Positions 34,731 to 47,125 of a DNA stretch of 64,000 nt are shown in pieces. Below the pieces are notes generated by a model. The model did not search any database. It saw nothing but the letters and a program-made list of their open reading frames with translations, and was not told the origin of the DNA. The position numbers and the translations under genes were made by a program. Origin of the DNA: Trichuris trichiura. Its lineage: Eukaryota; Nematoda; Enoplea; Trichinellida; Trichuridae. The DNA lies in assembly GCA_037903355.1 (NCBI GenBank), contig JBAJFE010000005.1, positions 3,720,001-3,784,000 of the forward strand, read 5' to 3'. Positions within the stretch are counted from its first letter, which is position 1. Each line of letters starts with the position of its first letter.

Positions 34731-34741
34731 TCATTATATAG
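34731..34741 (-). promoter_or_regulatory. TATA-like box upstream of secreted-protein candidate
   Basis: The minus strand reads ctatataatga here, 166 bases before the ATG at 34565. Position and strand suit a core promoter, although a T/A-rich genome gives many such matches. Confidence 0.3.
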
Positions 34742-36500
34742 TCAAATGGAAGCTCATTTGTCATAACGGAATGTAATAGCCTAATAGCTACCGACCTGTC
34801 ATTTTCGCAAAGCCGACCAAAGTGAGTCTTACATTGATTACTGTAATTCTAAATCTTAACTTACAAAGCCTTGAGCGACACATCCCTATTCAACACATTG
34901 GCCAATATTTGTGAATAGGGATGTCGCCAAGATAAAACTAATTACCATTTTGTAAGTACACGCGTGTATGCGTGTAGGAAATATGCAAAAGAAATAGTTA
35001 GCTTCATCCGAAAAGCAGATTCTCGTTAATTCATAAATGAATGCCTTACAAAACTCAGTTCGACTATTACGGTGTCCTTGTCTCTGTAATGTTTTTATCC
35101 TGTATAAATACATGAATGAATCATACTTTCGCTTGAGCCGCGCCAATTTTTACAACTCGACCGGAAACGCGGAGAGAAGTGATAAATGGAAGAACTTGTT
35201 ACTACTAAGCCGGCAGCCCATTGCGGCTTCTATTTCGTTTATTCTTTTCTCGCCTTATTTAACCTTATTTTCTAACAGCAGTTGACAATTGACGCACCAG
35301 GAAGGGACAGCGCGCCTCCGTTTCTTCAAATCACCAAAGATGCCTATCTGAGACGAGCTCAGCGGAAGTCTCCTTTTTTGACAACAGTAAAATCCAGTAA
35401 ATAACTTCGCGCGAATCCCGTAGAAGCGATTTTCCTTTTTTAGGCGTTTCTTACGCGAACAGAGGAAATTGTAAAACTTATTGTGGGAAATAAGCTGCGG
35501 CATATAGACAGTGAATATATTGTTTTTTCTGCAATATCCTCTATTAACCTAAAGGCGCCTGCTGGAGAACGTGGCAGTCTTTGTCAGCATAGCAAAAGGT
35601 AAAGCTCGTTGATTATGCTAATTTTTTTATCTATCTCTAGTACATTGCCTCGATTTGTTGTATATCTTAACGAGAATGACGTCGAGGTCGTTGTAGCCAC
35701 GTCAGTTGGTGATGTTCAAGTATAACAATTCTTAAAAACAAAATTATTGCGTAAACAACTTAGGCGCGCGCAACAAATAATCGTTAACTTTATTTAGGTA
35801 AGTGGTGAACTTTATCTTAAAAATTTTCACCTCAACATGACGTCATTTTAAACGGAAAAACTTATATTTTTTGTAGCTGAATTTGTCGACGACTAAGAAC
35901 GTTTTCTCATTCAATTATGACGCGAATGGAGCGCGTCCATCTAAACCACTATCCAACATTTCCAACAACAACAACGCAGCGCAAGCACACATTATTCATA
36001 GAGCTTATCTTTCCGTTCAATTTCCTTGTCTTATCTCCTCAATGAACACTTAATCTAGACAAGAAGAGCACTTTTCGATCGATCAATAATGTTTGACGGG
36101 GACAGTCAACTTTGCTAAATTAAAATTACAAAAGAAAAAAAGCACGCATGAAGTCATTGCGTTCGGCATTGCTGAACAGGTAAGCGACAACTGGCAGACG
36201 TCAACTAAGTGACTGTCTTCATTTTTGAATAAAAATGAATATTCAATATGGTCAATCGAATTGATGAGCAAAAAAGGAGTGCGCGTCGTCCGTACGACAT
36301 CATCGGCACAATGGCAAAGGGTTTGGTCGAACAAAGCTTGATTGATTTGTTGCTAAATCGCCAATGCAACGGAATGGAAAAAGCTCATTTCCAAATGGAA
36401 TGGCTTAAAGTGACACGGCCGAACAAAAAGGCGTATTCATTTCGCCGGCGACCCAATAGCTTCCTCCTCCTTCTTCGAACAAGTTTCCCTTTCGGGATGC
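34742..36500. other. Gene-poor region, no gene recognised
   Basis: Only short frames without motif support are present. A basic 94-codon plus-strand frame at 36248-36532 overlaps the antisense EF-hand candidate and looks like a shadow. Confidence 0.5.
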
Positions 36501-36529
36501 TATTGTCACCGCGGGCGGTCAACATTAAG

Positions 36530-36645
36530 TAGCTTAAGAAGTATAGTTTAGGAAAGTCGACCATTTCCGCTCCTTCTATTTTGCCGTCCATTGAATGGTC
36601 GTAATCGTATCGGTTCTGAACAATTCTTATTAACAATCGCAAACG
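36530..36645 (-). CDS. Possible EF-hand exon
   Basis: The minus strand encodes RYDYDHSMDGKIEGAEMV. DHSMDGKIEGAE (36600-36565) fits the 12-residue calcium loop D-x-S-x-D-G-x-I-x-x-x-E exactly, with hydrophobic flanks, and recalls the first EF-hand of MCFD2-like secreted proteins. A possible acceptor (GTTCAG) precedes it near 36620. I could not join it to a start, a second EF-hand or a stop, so this may be an isolated exon, a gene fragment or coincidence. Confidence 0.35.
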
Positions 36646-36820
36646 GAAAGTTGTTGTCGTCTTCCGAATGTGTGTTGCATTAATTTATTGCCGTTCGCGT
36701 CAGGCAATTGTATAGAAATAGATCGAGTCCGTGTCACCGTCGCTGACAGCTTCCCAGCTAGTAGTGACAAGCATTCTATGCCTGCGGATGCGCATACTTT
36801 TACAGAAACGTCATTGCACA

Positions 36821-36823
<3 letters not shown>

Positions 36824-36860
<37 letters not shown>
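36824..36860. repeat. (TA)n microsatellite
   Basis: A 37-base pure alternating AT run. Confidence 0.97.
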
Positions 36861-36863
<3 letters not shown>

Positions 36864-37789
36864 GATGCCTGTGTAAGACGTTTAGTAATTGTCAGCCGCT
36901 AAAAAAGGGATGAATCAGTGGACTATACGCTGCTGGCTTAATCCGTAAAATAGCGCAAACTAATCAATTCTTTCATTGATTGATTTCAAATCGAATTGAT
37001 AACGTCTGTCTGAAGACATGTCAAAATTTGATATACCTGAAGGACTTATTAACCATACGACGAAATAGCGCCTTAATGAGCAAACAGATCGAATGTATTC
37101 TGGAACAAATTAAAGACGAGCTGTGATGGGGCTATGAGGCAATTTTGTTTTGCCAGCGGATCATCCATCATCCTTTATACGCCTGATTTCAGCTATTAAC
37201 GGCACAAGAGTGCGCCACTTACCTAACTTAATCAAACACATCTGATAAGCATGTTCATGACAGCTTATGCTAAGTTGAAAGCTATAAGAGCTCGTTCGCA
37301 CTTATTGGAATTAAGGTGGTCCTGCTTATCATATTTGTTGGTACAGTAATTCTAATATTGTGAGGGAAAACTGTCAATTCCGACGCTTAAACCGCGTACG
37401 CATTCCGGCAGAACGTCTGCAACGTTTAGACGCGCGCGCAATGCCATTCAGGGGTAAGAAAGTTACTCAAGTCAACAAAGGCTGATCCAACCTATTGTGT
37501 ATTCAATAAAAATAAGAGTAATTCAAAGAAGTGATCGAAGAATCACGAACGTAAACGTGCAAGCAATAAGCATATCAATCGCGTGTGGATGCTTGTAATT
37601 GAAAGTACCTGAATATCTTTCAGTATTGAATATTATATCCTTAAATGGCTTTACAGTAACATCATATACAGATTGGGCTAATTTAGTATTAGCGAAAGAT
37701 GGCTGAATTTGATTATGCTTTTAGATGACCCAATGGGCAGCAAAACAATGTGGAAAGAAGAAATACGTACTTCCCTTCTTCCATCCGTA
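36861..37789. other. Spacer, no gene recognised
   Basis: AT-rich sequence without supported coding exons. A 60-codon open frame on the minus strand (about 37505-37703) could be a second exon of the secreted-protein candidate at 38026, behind a TTCAG acceptor, but this is speculative. Confidence 0.4.
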
Positions 37790-38026
37790 CTACATGACCA
37801 CATATGGTGAACTCACGCGGAAAGAAAGAACAAAATGTTGCCTACCATTTACGGAAGCCTTGACAATGGCTCGCAGTATGCTGTCTACGTCGCTTGCTCG
37901 AAAATGGTCACCCTTCTTGGCTGCATCCAAGTTGTTACCATAAATGTACGTAGAAAATACATTTTTTCCACTAAGAATAAGCAGCAATGAAAAGAGCAAC
38001 TGAATAGGCGCAATAGTTGCACCCAT
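37790..38026 (-). CDS. Candidate secreted protein, first exon
   Basis: The frame opens with a signal peptide (MGATIAPIQLLFSLLLILSG) followed by YIYGNNLDAAKKGDHFRA and SDVDSILRAIVKASVNGRQ, an amphipathic-looking charged segment. A GTGAGT donor lies after LSFR at about 37815, so the coding part probably continues in another exon rather than to the stop. No family is recognised. A secreted or ER-targeted small protein is the simplest reading. Support is the leader and donor only. Confidence 0.35.
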   Translation of the reverse strand: MGATIAPIQLLFSLLLILSGKNVFSTYIYGNNLDAAKKGDHFRASDVDSILRAIVKASVNGRQHFVLSFRVSSPYVVM

Positions 38027-38676
38027 AACGCGCGCTAAGCAGTTCCTTCACTATTAAACAGATTGACGGATTAACGTTGTTAAAACGATAGGAATGACGT
38101 AATGGAGGCTGTTGAAAGGTGGGAAGAAACGAGCGTCAAAGCCAATGAAAGCAACCTTAGCGACTGTCGTTCAAAATGAAACTGATTGGAGCGGAAGATC
38201 TTTTACGCTCATTTTACAATTTTCCATTTAAGGTAAGTCGCCAATATTGTCTTCAAATAGGTCGGTCGATCTTCTAGTCGCAAAAAGGCAAAATTGCATC
38301 TCACTGAGGTTACCGGAGATATTTTACCGTTAAAAAAACAAAAATGATACTCTCCATCTTTCAAAATGCTAACAGTTCCATCGTCGTAGGAGCGAAGTTG
38401 GAATTGTTGCTAAAAAATGTTCAGATTAAGTGAAGCGCTGAGAAGAGGCGACATGTCGCGCAATAATGAAACTTCATTAACAATTTTTAAAAAATTAGCA
38501 TACTTAATACGAAATGAGATAAGTGCTAAGATTTTCCAAATGTTGAAACCCATTCAAAATATGTAATTGCATATTGCATCTTTTGGAAAGTTGCTGTCAG
38601 CGGCAAGCCGTAAACGACATTTTAAGTGGTTAAAAACGTTGTCATTCTCGCTAGTGCTGCCTCACGCATAGCTTGC

Positions 38677-38731
<55 letters not shown>
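38677..38731. repeat. (TAA)n microsatellite
   Basis: About 18 uninterrupted TAA units. Confidence 0.97.
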
Positions 38732-38733
<2 letters not shown>

Positions 38734-38805
38734 GTTGTCGCTTTTCAATTAACGAATGAAATTATTATTTCAATTGAAAATCCGGCCTTGTCTAACCGGA
38801 ATTAT

Positions 38806-38832
38806 ATATATATCAATTGTATTGATATATAT
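38806..38832. repeat. Short perfect inverted repeat (hairpin)
   Basis: Two 12-base arms (atatatatcaat / attgatatatat) flank a 3-base loop. This looks like simple-sequence palindrome formation beside the TAA microsatellite rather than a regulatory site. Confidence 0.8.
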
Positions 38833-40858
38833 GTAGCAGGCCTCTGAATAATTCTTTACCTAATAAGGCGTGCACAGTGAATGAAATTCTGACGTGTTAA
38901 CGAAGCGCCGCTGACTCAATGAATACTTGAGGTTTCCCACGGAATAATAAAGAAGTTTGGAAGAAAATAGGAAACTCAAAGCGAACGTGACTGAAATGCG
39001 TAAAGGGACAGCATAATGGCCGCGCCTACAGCAGTCGTTGATACAACTGCACGAAAAGGTCAGTACAATATGTCAGTCAATGTCACGTCAGATGTACGTT
39101 CATTCATAATTTACCAAAAAAGGCTATTGCGTAATTAACCCACCTTATCCTACCTACGCATAGCTGAATTTTAAATAATAGACTGCCGTATCGATAATGA
39201 CAAATTAAGACACGTAAAGGCATTTTGAGGTTGGAGTTCGAAGCAGAAATAGGAGATATCCAATTCCGCCCGCAGCTACGGGATATTACACTGCTAAAGG
39301 TCTTAAACTTTAACATGTGCTACTATTGTCCCTTAAAGAACAACAACTGAAAAGAAATTTCAAAAATGCAGAGGTCCAAAAATGTAGAGCAGATATTCTC
39401 TCTTTCTCTCTCTCGTTAATATCTACGCGGTACCAACTATATACTCATAATCAGTTTTTTTAGCATATAAGCAACAATAATTAAGAACCGCCACGTCGGG
39501 TAGACTAAAAATGAATAACCTACATTACAAAATTATCAATTATGAAATTAAAATGTAAAAAGCTCATCTGTTTACCTGAATATCCGTTACACAGTAATCA
39601 ATATCAGCCTACTAATTCATCCGACCGCAATTTATGAACTTATTTACATACGTCGCTACGCGGAACACTGCTACATCACGACAACCAAAGAAGCCATACG
39701 GCGTACACGTTACGCAAGGAAGCTTTGTAACTGAGACTTTTAGACTACTGATTTGAATATTAAATTTAACTATGCTATCAGGTCTAATTTTGCTGGCGAA
39801 ATACGTCCAAAATAGTACCTTAAGATCAATGTGTAAAGTTTTCATCGACTAATGCTTCCGGAAGCTTCCATGAACGCAATGTTCTGCTTTAACATTGCTT
39901 CAAAGTGGGGAAAATATCCGATGCGCAAAAGCAAACCTACTCAGCAAAAGGTAATTGAATTGAAGTTCAGTTGGCAACGACGAACGCCACGTAGGCTTTG
40001 AGCAGAATAAAAATGAAGTCTCTCGCGAGATACGGAGATGAGACAAAAATCAATGCAAACAATGGAGACCGTTTGATACGAGCGCGGAAAGGCATTTGTC
40101 CTCGAGGGAGCGCGTCGTCGAAACAAAAAAACGAATTTCAATGGGCAAAAGATTAGCTAAAATCTTAATAACCTGACAATCAATAGTGCAATGAGCTTTT
40201 TCGCGCATTAGGACAGAAATAGCCAACCACCCAAAGGACATTTACTAATTGCAATTGCCCTTTACGTAATGGCACTGAAGAGCTTGAAATCAACTCGATT
40301 TGATTGGAGAGCTCATATTCCCTTAAGCGCCGCGACGATATTCCACCTTTCCAACGTTGCCATCAAAAGTTATCAATATTTCTCGATGAACCATTGCCAG
40401 AACGCTAAGACATAGCTGTACAAACTGTTTTCAATAATACAGCGTGGCGGGATGGGCGAAAAACCAATTTCAACCTCGCATCATGCAGACATACACTAAT
40501 ACTTTGTCAGTAAGGAATATGCAAAATTAACAGAAGTTCAAAGCAACTCGTATAAACTGCTATTGGTCTATCATATTTTACTTAACGCGACTGGTGCTAT
40601 TTCAACGCCGGCTTCGCTTTTGTCTTCGAGGCAAAATTGTTATCCAAAAAATATGGCCTACCTTTGATGGTCGTTGAATCCTTACGGGATTTTTATTCAT
40701 GCAAAAATGACAATCGTATCATTAGGAAACTAACTAATAAACGACTGCCCCCACGGCACCGATTGTTGCTTAGTAGCCAAGTGGTCCCAAGACATTACAA
40801 TTGCATCGGAGGTGGACTGCTCAATCGCCCTTTTTGTAATTAAATATTCAGTAAACAA

Positions 40859-40868
40859 TATATAAAAG
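40859..40868 (+). promoter_or_regulatory. TATA box for secreted peptide gene at 40980
   Basis: TATATAAAAG is a near-ideal TATA box, 112 bases before the first ATG. It would place transcription start near 40890 and give a short 5' leader of about 90 bases. Confidence 0.55.
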
Positions 40869-40979
40869 CACATTACAAGTAGACGAGACGACCAGTCGAG
40901 AAAATAGCAAACGAGCAGACACCTTATACGCTTCAGCTGATCAAACTGGTGGACGAAGGCCAATTATAAGAGAGCGCCA

Positions 40980-41311
40980 ATGATGAAAGTTCTTTTCTTT
41001 GCGCTTCTCTTTACGGACCTCGTTTTTGCTGAACAAAATAGCTACAACGACAAGGAAGACGCGAGCAGTACAATTCCGAAAGACTTTACCGGTTTGCAAG
41101 ATTTGGTCAACCAATACGCCAGTAAGATTCAACAACAATTATTTGCATATATATACGTATATAGAGTGAAAATTATTTAGATGAATACTATTCGAACAAC
41201 AAAGACAATTACAAGGTGGCGGGAAAACTATTTTTTAGACAACCGAGACATGGCTTCTTGGCAAGCAGAAGAACGTCAAGTTTCATCCCGCCCAACTTCG
41301 TATTCTACTAG
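40980..41311 (+). CDS. Candidate secreted peptide precursor (90 residues, two exons)
   Basis: Exon 1 (40980-41121) encodes a clear signal peptide (MMKVLFFALLFTDLVFA) and EQNSYNDKEDASSTIPKDF. A 59-bp intron with GTAAGA donor and ATTTAG acceptor joins in frame to exon 2 (41181-41311), which encodes NEYYSNNKDNYKVAGK, then LFFRQPRHGFLASRR and TSSFIPPNFVFY before TAG. There are no cysteines. A dibasic RR near the end could release a 12-residue C-terminal peptide, as in neuropeptide-like precursors. A strong TATA box lies upstream. I do not recognise the family. Three independent signals (TATA, leader, phase-matched splice) make it the best of the small secreted candidates here. Confidence 0.6.
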
Positions 41312-42344
41312 GAATAGAAACAGTAAGAAAACAACCAACGTTTGCTACTTAAACTGACTCGAGAGAACATTGCAGCAAATGCTTATCCGGCAAAGTTATG
41401 ATTAAATAGAATACGCGTCCCCTGCTCGCACTTTGCATTTTTTCCCGCGCAGCTAAATAAGCAAAACGAGTATTCTTTCTCAACGAGACGACGCTTTCGT
41501 AAAACGTCGCAAAGCAACTTAGAATACTTATCGAAAACCCAATGAAACCTTCGTGGCTTTACCCAAACAATTTGAATAGCAAATGAAGTATTGAACGTTG
41601 CCCGAAAATAAAAGATAAGCCGTAATTCACAATACAATCTTATAATCGCTAACAAAATAATTTATTTTTCAACTAAACAGCGTTCCTCCAACTTAGAAAG
41701 CATTTGCTGTTGAAATATGAACCCAAATGAAAGCGCCTAATCGATTAGGAATCAAAAACCATTATGGGAGACCTAAAAAACTTATAGCGCGAAACAGACT
41801 ACCATTTTTTAGTAAAATGTCAGACTTATGCAAATTTATGTCTTCGAAAATCTTGCGACTACTTCTTTGTTAAGTAATTACATAATGAACTATGTGGCGT
41901 CTCAATCTCAAAGATATAAAGGGAAAATTGTAATTGAACTAAACAACTCACAGTAATTATACAGTTGCTCACCTTCACAAAAAGAGGCTCTTCTATCAGC
42001 GTGGCGTTGTCAGTTCCATTGTCACCTATATCCAACACACTCTTAACAGATTAACGTAAAACTAGAGAATAAAAACTTAAAAAACAATTTTAGAAAAGTA
42101 TACATATTCGTGACCTATAAGCAACACATTGACTCGACGGAACAATACAACGACCACAAATTTAATTGCTCTTCATAAAACTGCATTTGCACGCTACCTC
42201 TCCCTACCTTCTTTGTTGGCGAGAAAAGAAGGAGAACAATTAGTGAAGCGAACGGTCGTCCCCTAACAGTCCTAACGCGCATTCGTCGCGTCGATAAAAA
42301 AAACATATAAAAAGTATTTTAAAAAAAAAAGATGTCGGCAGCGG
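41312..42344. other. Spacer downstream of glyoxylate-cycle gene
   Basis: AT-rich, no gene recognised. A 90-codon minus-strand frame (41655-41383) lacks motifs. The right part should contain the 3' UTR of the leftward isocitrate lyase/malate synthase gene. Confidence 0.5.
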
Positions 42345-45300
42345 CTAAAGGCCCTTTTTTATAAGTTTGTCGTACGCTTTGAGCGTTAAAAATTCGGGCA
42401 TCTCTTCGCTAACGGTCAACTCTTTGAGCAAGTCGGCTGCCTCGGAAAGCGTGGCCGATTTGACGCCGCGCCTTTTCCACTCCTCCACCTCTTCGGCAAT
42501 CACTTTTTCGACCAACTGCCACGTAATTGAACGGCCGTCCGACAGTTTGCCGTTGTGGCGAACCCACTGCCAAAGTTGGGAACGACTGATCTCCGCTGTT
42601 GCCGCGTCTTCCATCAAATTGTACAACGGTACGCAACCGTTGCCTCGAAGCCAAGCTTCCATGTAACCCAACGTGACGCTGACGTTCCTTCGAAGTCCCT
42701 CCTCCGTTCGGCTGCCCGCAGGAGTGACAATAAAGTCGGCAGCTCGCGGAGTAAAATCGGCTAGTTGTTTACCCAACTGAAAGGCGCTTTTTAGGCAACC
42801 AGAGTATGCAAATTTAGGCGGCTTACCTGATTGGGCTGCGGCATTGCCTTATTAAAGATGTCCATTGCTACGGGTACAAGTCCAGGATGAGCCACCCACG
42901 TACCGTCATGTCCATCGTTCGCTTCCCGCTCCTTATCTTCGCGAACTTGCGATAATGCTCGATCGTTTAATTCGGGATCACTTTTGACTGGTATGAAAGC
43001 GGACATTCCACCTATTGCGTGGGCGCCTCTTTTATGGCAAATTTTGATCACGTACTTGGCGTAAGCGCGCATGAAAGGCACCGTCATTGTTACTTGTTCT
43101 CTGTCAGGCAAAAGATACTCTGGATGACGGCGAAACGCCTTTATGTAGCTGAATATGTAGTCCCAACGCCCGCAGTTCAATCCAACCATATACTCCCTCA
43201 TGCTATGCAGTATTTCTTCAATTTCGAACGTGGCCAGCATATGTTCGACTAAGGCGGTCGACCGAAGCGTGCCGACCTTCAATCCTAATCGATCTTTCGT
43301 AAAGTCAAAAACTTGCTTCCACAACTTCGCCTCAAGGTGCGATTCCATCTTTGGCAAGTAGTAATAGGCGCCGGAGCCTTTGCTCTCCAACGCTGCGGCA
43401 TTATGGAAGGCAAAAAGACCAAAGTCGAACAGCGAAGCGGACATTGGCTGACCGTCAATGCTTGCGTGCAGCTCGTCCAAATGCCATCCTCTTGGACGGA
43501 CCATCAGTACGGCGGGACTTGCCGACAGAGCGTACTTCTTAGCCGTCGTCGGATCTTGGTATTCAATACGGCCGCGTACAGCGTCGTACAAGTTGCGCTG
43601 ACCGCCGATAACGTTCTGCCACGTTGGCGAATTGGAATCTTCAAAATCGGCCATGAACGTTTTCGCGCCTGAGTTGAACGCGTTGATCACCATCTTGCGA
43701 TCCAAAGGACCGGTAATTTCAACTCGACGATCCTGCAAATCATTAGGCGCTTTTGCTACAGTCCACTCGCCCATACGAATTTCGCTTGTATGCGGCAAAA
43801 AGTCGGGCAAATGACCGTCGTTCAACGCTGCCTGCCGCTCCAAACGTCTGGCCAGCAACTTGCGGCGTTCCGGCTCGAATTTTTCGTGAAGCTCAACAAG
43901 AAAGTCCATCGCCGAGTCGGTGAGAATAACATCATCGACGGGCGGCAGGGTGAATGCTAATTTTCCATTTCTAAAACCGACCGCTTGGGCGGAATGTATG
44001 CCGCGGGCTTGCGTTGTTCTATGCAGGACAAACTGGTCAGTTTCAGTCGAATCGACCAAGCCAACGGTCGACGATTGGCCAAGGGTTATAACCTGAGAAA
44101 TACAGTCATAATACTGGACGCCGACCTCCCGCTGATGATGAACCGCCGTATATCCTTCCTCTTCAGCTTGCAACTCATTTTGTTGCAAATTCGAATAGGC
44201 TTCCATACCAAACATCCGATAATACTTGGCCAGCTTGAACATGCTATAATTGATGCAGTGAAAGCCGGCCAAAGTGACGAACTGATATTTATAGCCCATT
44301 TTGCCTAGTTCGCTTTGGAACGTACGAATAGTCTGCGTGTCAAGTTTAGCAGACCAGTTAAAGGATGGAGAGCAGTTGTAGGCGAGCAACTTGTCCGGAT
44401 AAACTCGACGCACCGCTTCGGCAAAAAGCATAGCTTCTTTTAGATTCGGTTTTGAGGTTTCCATCCATAGCAGATCCGCGTAAGGAGCGTAGGCGATTGA
44501 TCGGCTGATGCAGTGCTGCAGCCCAGTGTCTTCCTTAAGGTGAAAGAACCCTTCGGCGGTTCGCCCAACGGTTGTATCAATGAAAGGGCGATCCCTTTCG
44601 TCGATGTCACTAGTGATCAACCTTGCGGACTCCGCGTCCGTGCGGCAAATGATTACAACAGGAACTCCGCACACGTCGGCGGCAAGTCGAGCTGCCGTCA
44701 AATTTCGAATATGTGAAGAAGTCGGTATCAACACTTTCCCGCCAAGATGCCCGCACTTCTTCTCCGACGCTAACTGGTCTTCGTAGTGAACGCCTCAAAT
44801 AGGAGCAAAATTCAAATTTCACTCTTGACTAACGAAACGGTAGCCCCGGCCAATTAAAGCATACGCAATTTGATCGTTTCTGAAATTGTGACAAGTAGGC
44901 ATCAACTAAAACGCAGCCGCGATTACAAGCTAACCTTTGAAAACTTAAAAAGTATTACGGTAGCTTGATACATGAGAATCATTATGACAAAAACAAATTT
45001 TTCTGGCTGACCATAAGCAATTGTCGCTCTAGATGAAAGCTAGCCAACAAACGCTATTCAAAACGCGCAGCCGCCTAGACTTAGATCAACTTAATTGCAG
45101 GAATTCTTAAGTGCAAGTGCTGCCTACAGTAATGGTTAAAAAAAATAAAGTAACAATGAACAAGTATAGTAATCAGCATTCGCAGTTTGCTTTTATTAAG
45201 TAGCGATGAACGCGAGAGAACTTGCTTACCAGCAGCTCCAGCTTCAATGTAGGCTCTCATAATTTCGTAACAGTTTAGTGGGCCACCAAAACCAGCTTCC

Positions 45301-45803
45301 GCGTCGGCGACGATTGGAAGTAGCCAATCGCGCGTCACGTTTTCTTCAAGGTGCTCAATTTGGTCGGCTCGGAGAAGAGTACGGTTGAGCCTTTGGCACA
45401 AGTTGGGTCCCGAATTGGCCGGATAAAGGCTCTGGTCCGGATACATCATTCCAGCGCTATTGTTATCCGCTGCCACTTGCCATCCTGAAGCCATTCAAGA
45501 AAAAAAGGTAGTATTGTCGTAAAGCGTTGCGCCGTACTTACCGGACAAATATATCGACTTCAATCCTGCGCGAGCCATTTGCAATGCCTGATTTCCGGTA
45601 ATGGCGCCCAACGCCGGCACATATTCTTCCTTATTGAGCAAATCCCACAATTTGACTGAGCTTCGCGTTGACAATGTATAATCGATTTGAACGGAGCCGC
45701 GAAGACGTAGTACATCTTGCAAGTTGTAAGGGCGTCGAGTTGATGTGAAACGCCCTTTCGGAACACTGCGAATGATGTCTTGAAAACCCTTGGATATGCT
45801 CAT
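42345..45803 (-). CDS. icl-1: Bifunctional isocitrate lyase / malate synthase
   Basis: The enzyme carries both glyoxylate-cycle steps: isocitrate to glyoxylate plus succinate, then glyoxylate plus acetyl-CoA to malate. This lets acetate or lipid carbon feed gluconeogenesis. The N-terminal lyase half begins [19 protein letters not shown] and has [37 protein letters not shown] and [17 protein letters not shown]. After a large intron it continues with [19 protein letters not shown], where KKCGH is the catalytic cysteine motif (about 44770-44740), then YNCSPSFNW and [10 protein letters not shown]. The malate synthase half has [46 protein letters not shown] and MTVPFMRAY. The last exon is 42776-42345, and the tail ends KKGL, not a peroxisomal SKL. 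The main exon is about 44792-42827. An upstream in-frame ATG at 45914 would add an Arg-containing, possibly mitochondrial, leader. The usual signature His before VGLN is Tyr here (REYMVGLN). Confidence 0.95.
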
Positions 45804-47125
45804 TGTTCTAACTGTTAAGCTAAGAGCGACTGGCAACCTATAGGCGAGCGGGAAACTTGCAAATAATGGTGAACCGGCCAGCGATTGCCAAGCACTGGAC
45901 GGCAGAATAAACATATGCCATTATAAATACTGATGGCCAATCGTAGTGACCCAACCGACTGACCAATGCGTGGACATACAGAGTTAGCACTGGTGCGTAC
46001 GCGCCTTGCTCTGCGTAGATCAATCAATTCTGTTCAACAACGAATGCAGGTCAAAGTTGTAAACCGTCTGGACAAGAAGGACCAGCTGCCCACAAGATTA
46101 TCGCTTCGCTTCGACGAGTTATCAACGATGCCCTCAGCTGAAACCGTGATGAAGATAGCGAATGAAACCATACGCATGTTGATCAGACCCAATTTCCAAA
46201 CAACACAGCGAAACGACCTGAATTCGTAACGAAGCAAAACACTGTTAGCAACAGTGGACGGGTCAACTTTCATGTAATGCATAAGTCTCGCCAAAACGAT
46301 GCTACCGTATATTGACCGAGTGCAGTTGGGGATCGATAAATCTGTAACCTGTCAAAAAAACTTCCTTCAAGCAGAAAATAAAAAATTTCCCCCCCTTAAT
46401 TTCCCCGTGGCGTGTTTTTCACAGTCGGGCGGCATTCCCGCTGGATTTCCTGATTATTTTTTCAAATTTCTCAAGTTGAATAGTCTTAATTAAAGATGCA
46501 AACGCTAATAAGACCTTTTGCGACGCACATACTTAAAAGGAAAAATCTAATCTCGTCTCGTCTCATTCGTCTTTCGGTTGAACTAATTGCGTTACCAAGC
46601 ACCGGTGGGAACACTATGCGGACGACATGTGCTAATCAAGCATGGATGCGCCCAAAAGCCGACTGCTCAGGTGTTCATTTGGCGGCTAGACTATATTTAG
46701 CCAGCAAGGCCGCTTTTTAAAATTGCTTAAGCTTTCAACTTCCTCAAGCTTAAGTGGGAAATTCGCAAAACCGCAGCCACGCAATTACGAATGCGAAATT
46801 CAAACGTTTAAAACGCATACTGTAAGCTTAAGTGAATTCAGGTTCTGTTAGGCATGTAAACGCCCTGATCGCTTACAGTCGCACGTAGCAAAGTGCCTAA
46901 AGGTCACTACAGGTAAAACATTACGCGCAAGAAGCAGAAGAAGAAAACTAAAAAAAATTTTACCTTGAAAAAATATGCAGACTACCATTCACAACGGCCA
47001 TTGGTGGCGATGCTCTCAGGCAGCTGACAGAGCAGCGCAACTTCAATTGAGAAGAAGCACTGTTGATCACGTTTAAGTCAGCGTAATTAGCCGTCAATGC
47101 ATACTGAACCATGACTGGTAGGACA
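45804..47125. other. Intergenic between glyoxylate-cycle gene and GPCR
   Basis: Holds the promoter of the leftward glyoxylate-cycle gene. Frames at 45966-46229 and 46294-46034 have no recognisable domain. No RNA gene was seen. Confidence 0.5.

Larger units (their letters stand above)
38027..40858. other. Gene-poor region with microsatellite and hairpin
   Basis: No gene is supported. A 77-codon minus-strand frame at 39845-39612 contains CVTCTPYGFFGC but has no leader or splice context. Simple repeats near 38.7-38.8 kb are listed separately. Confidence 0.5.

Noticed and set aside
39612..39845. Minus-strand frame with CVTCTPYGFFGC
   Set aside because: The motif alone is weak. No leader, stop-flanked on both sides and no splice signals were found.
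43725..43745. Extra copy of the CCTGCAAATCATT word
   Set aside because: It lies inside the conserved malate synthase exon (residues NDLQDR), so it is coincidence and not part of a repeat.
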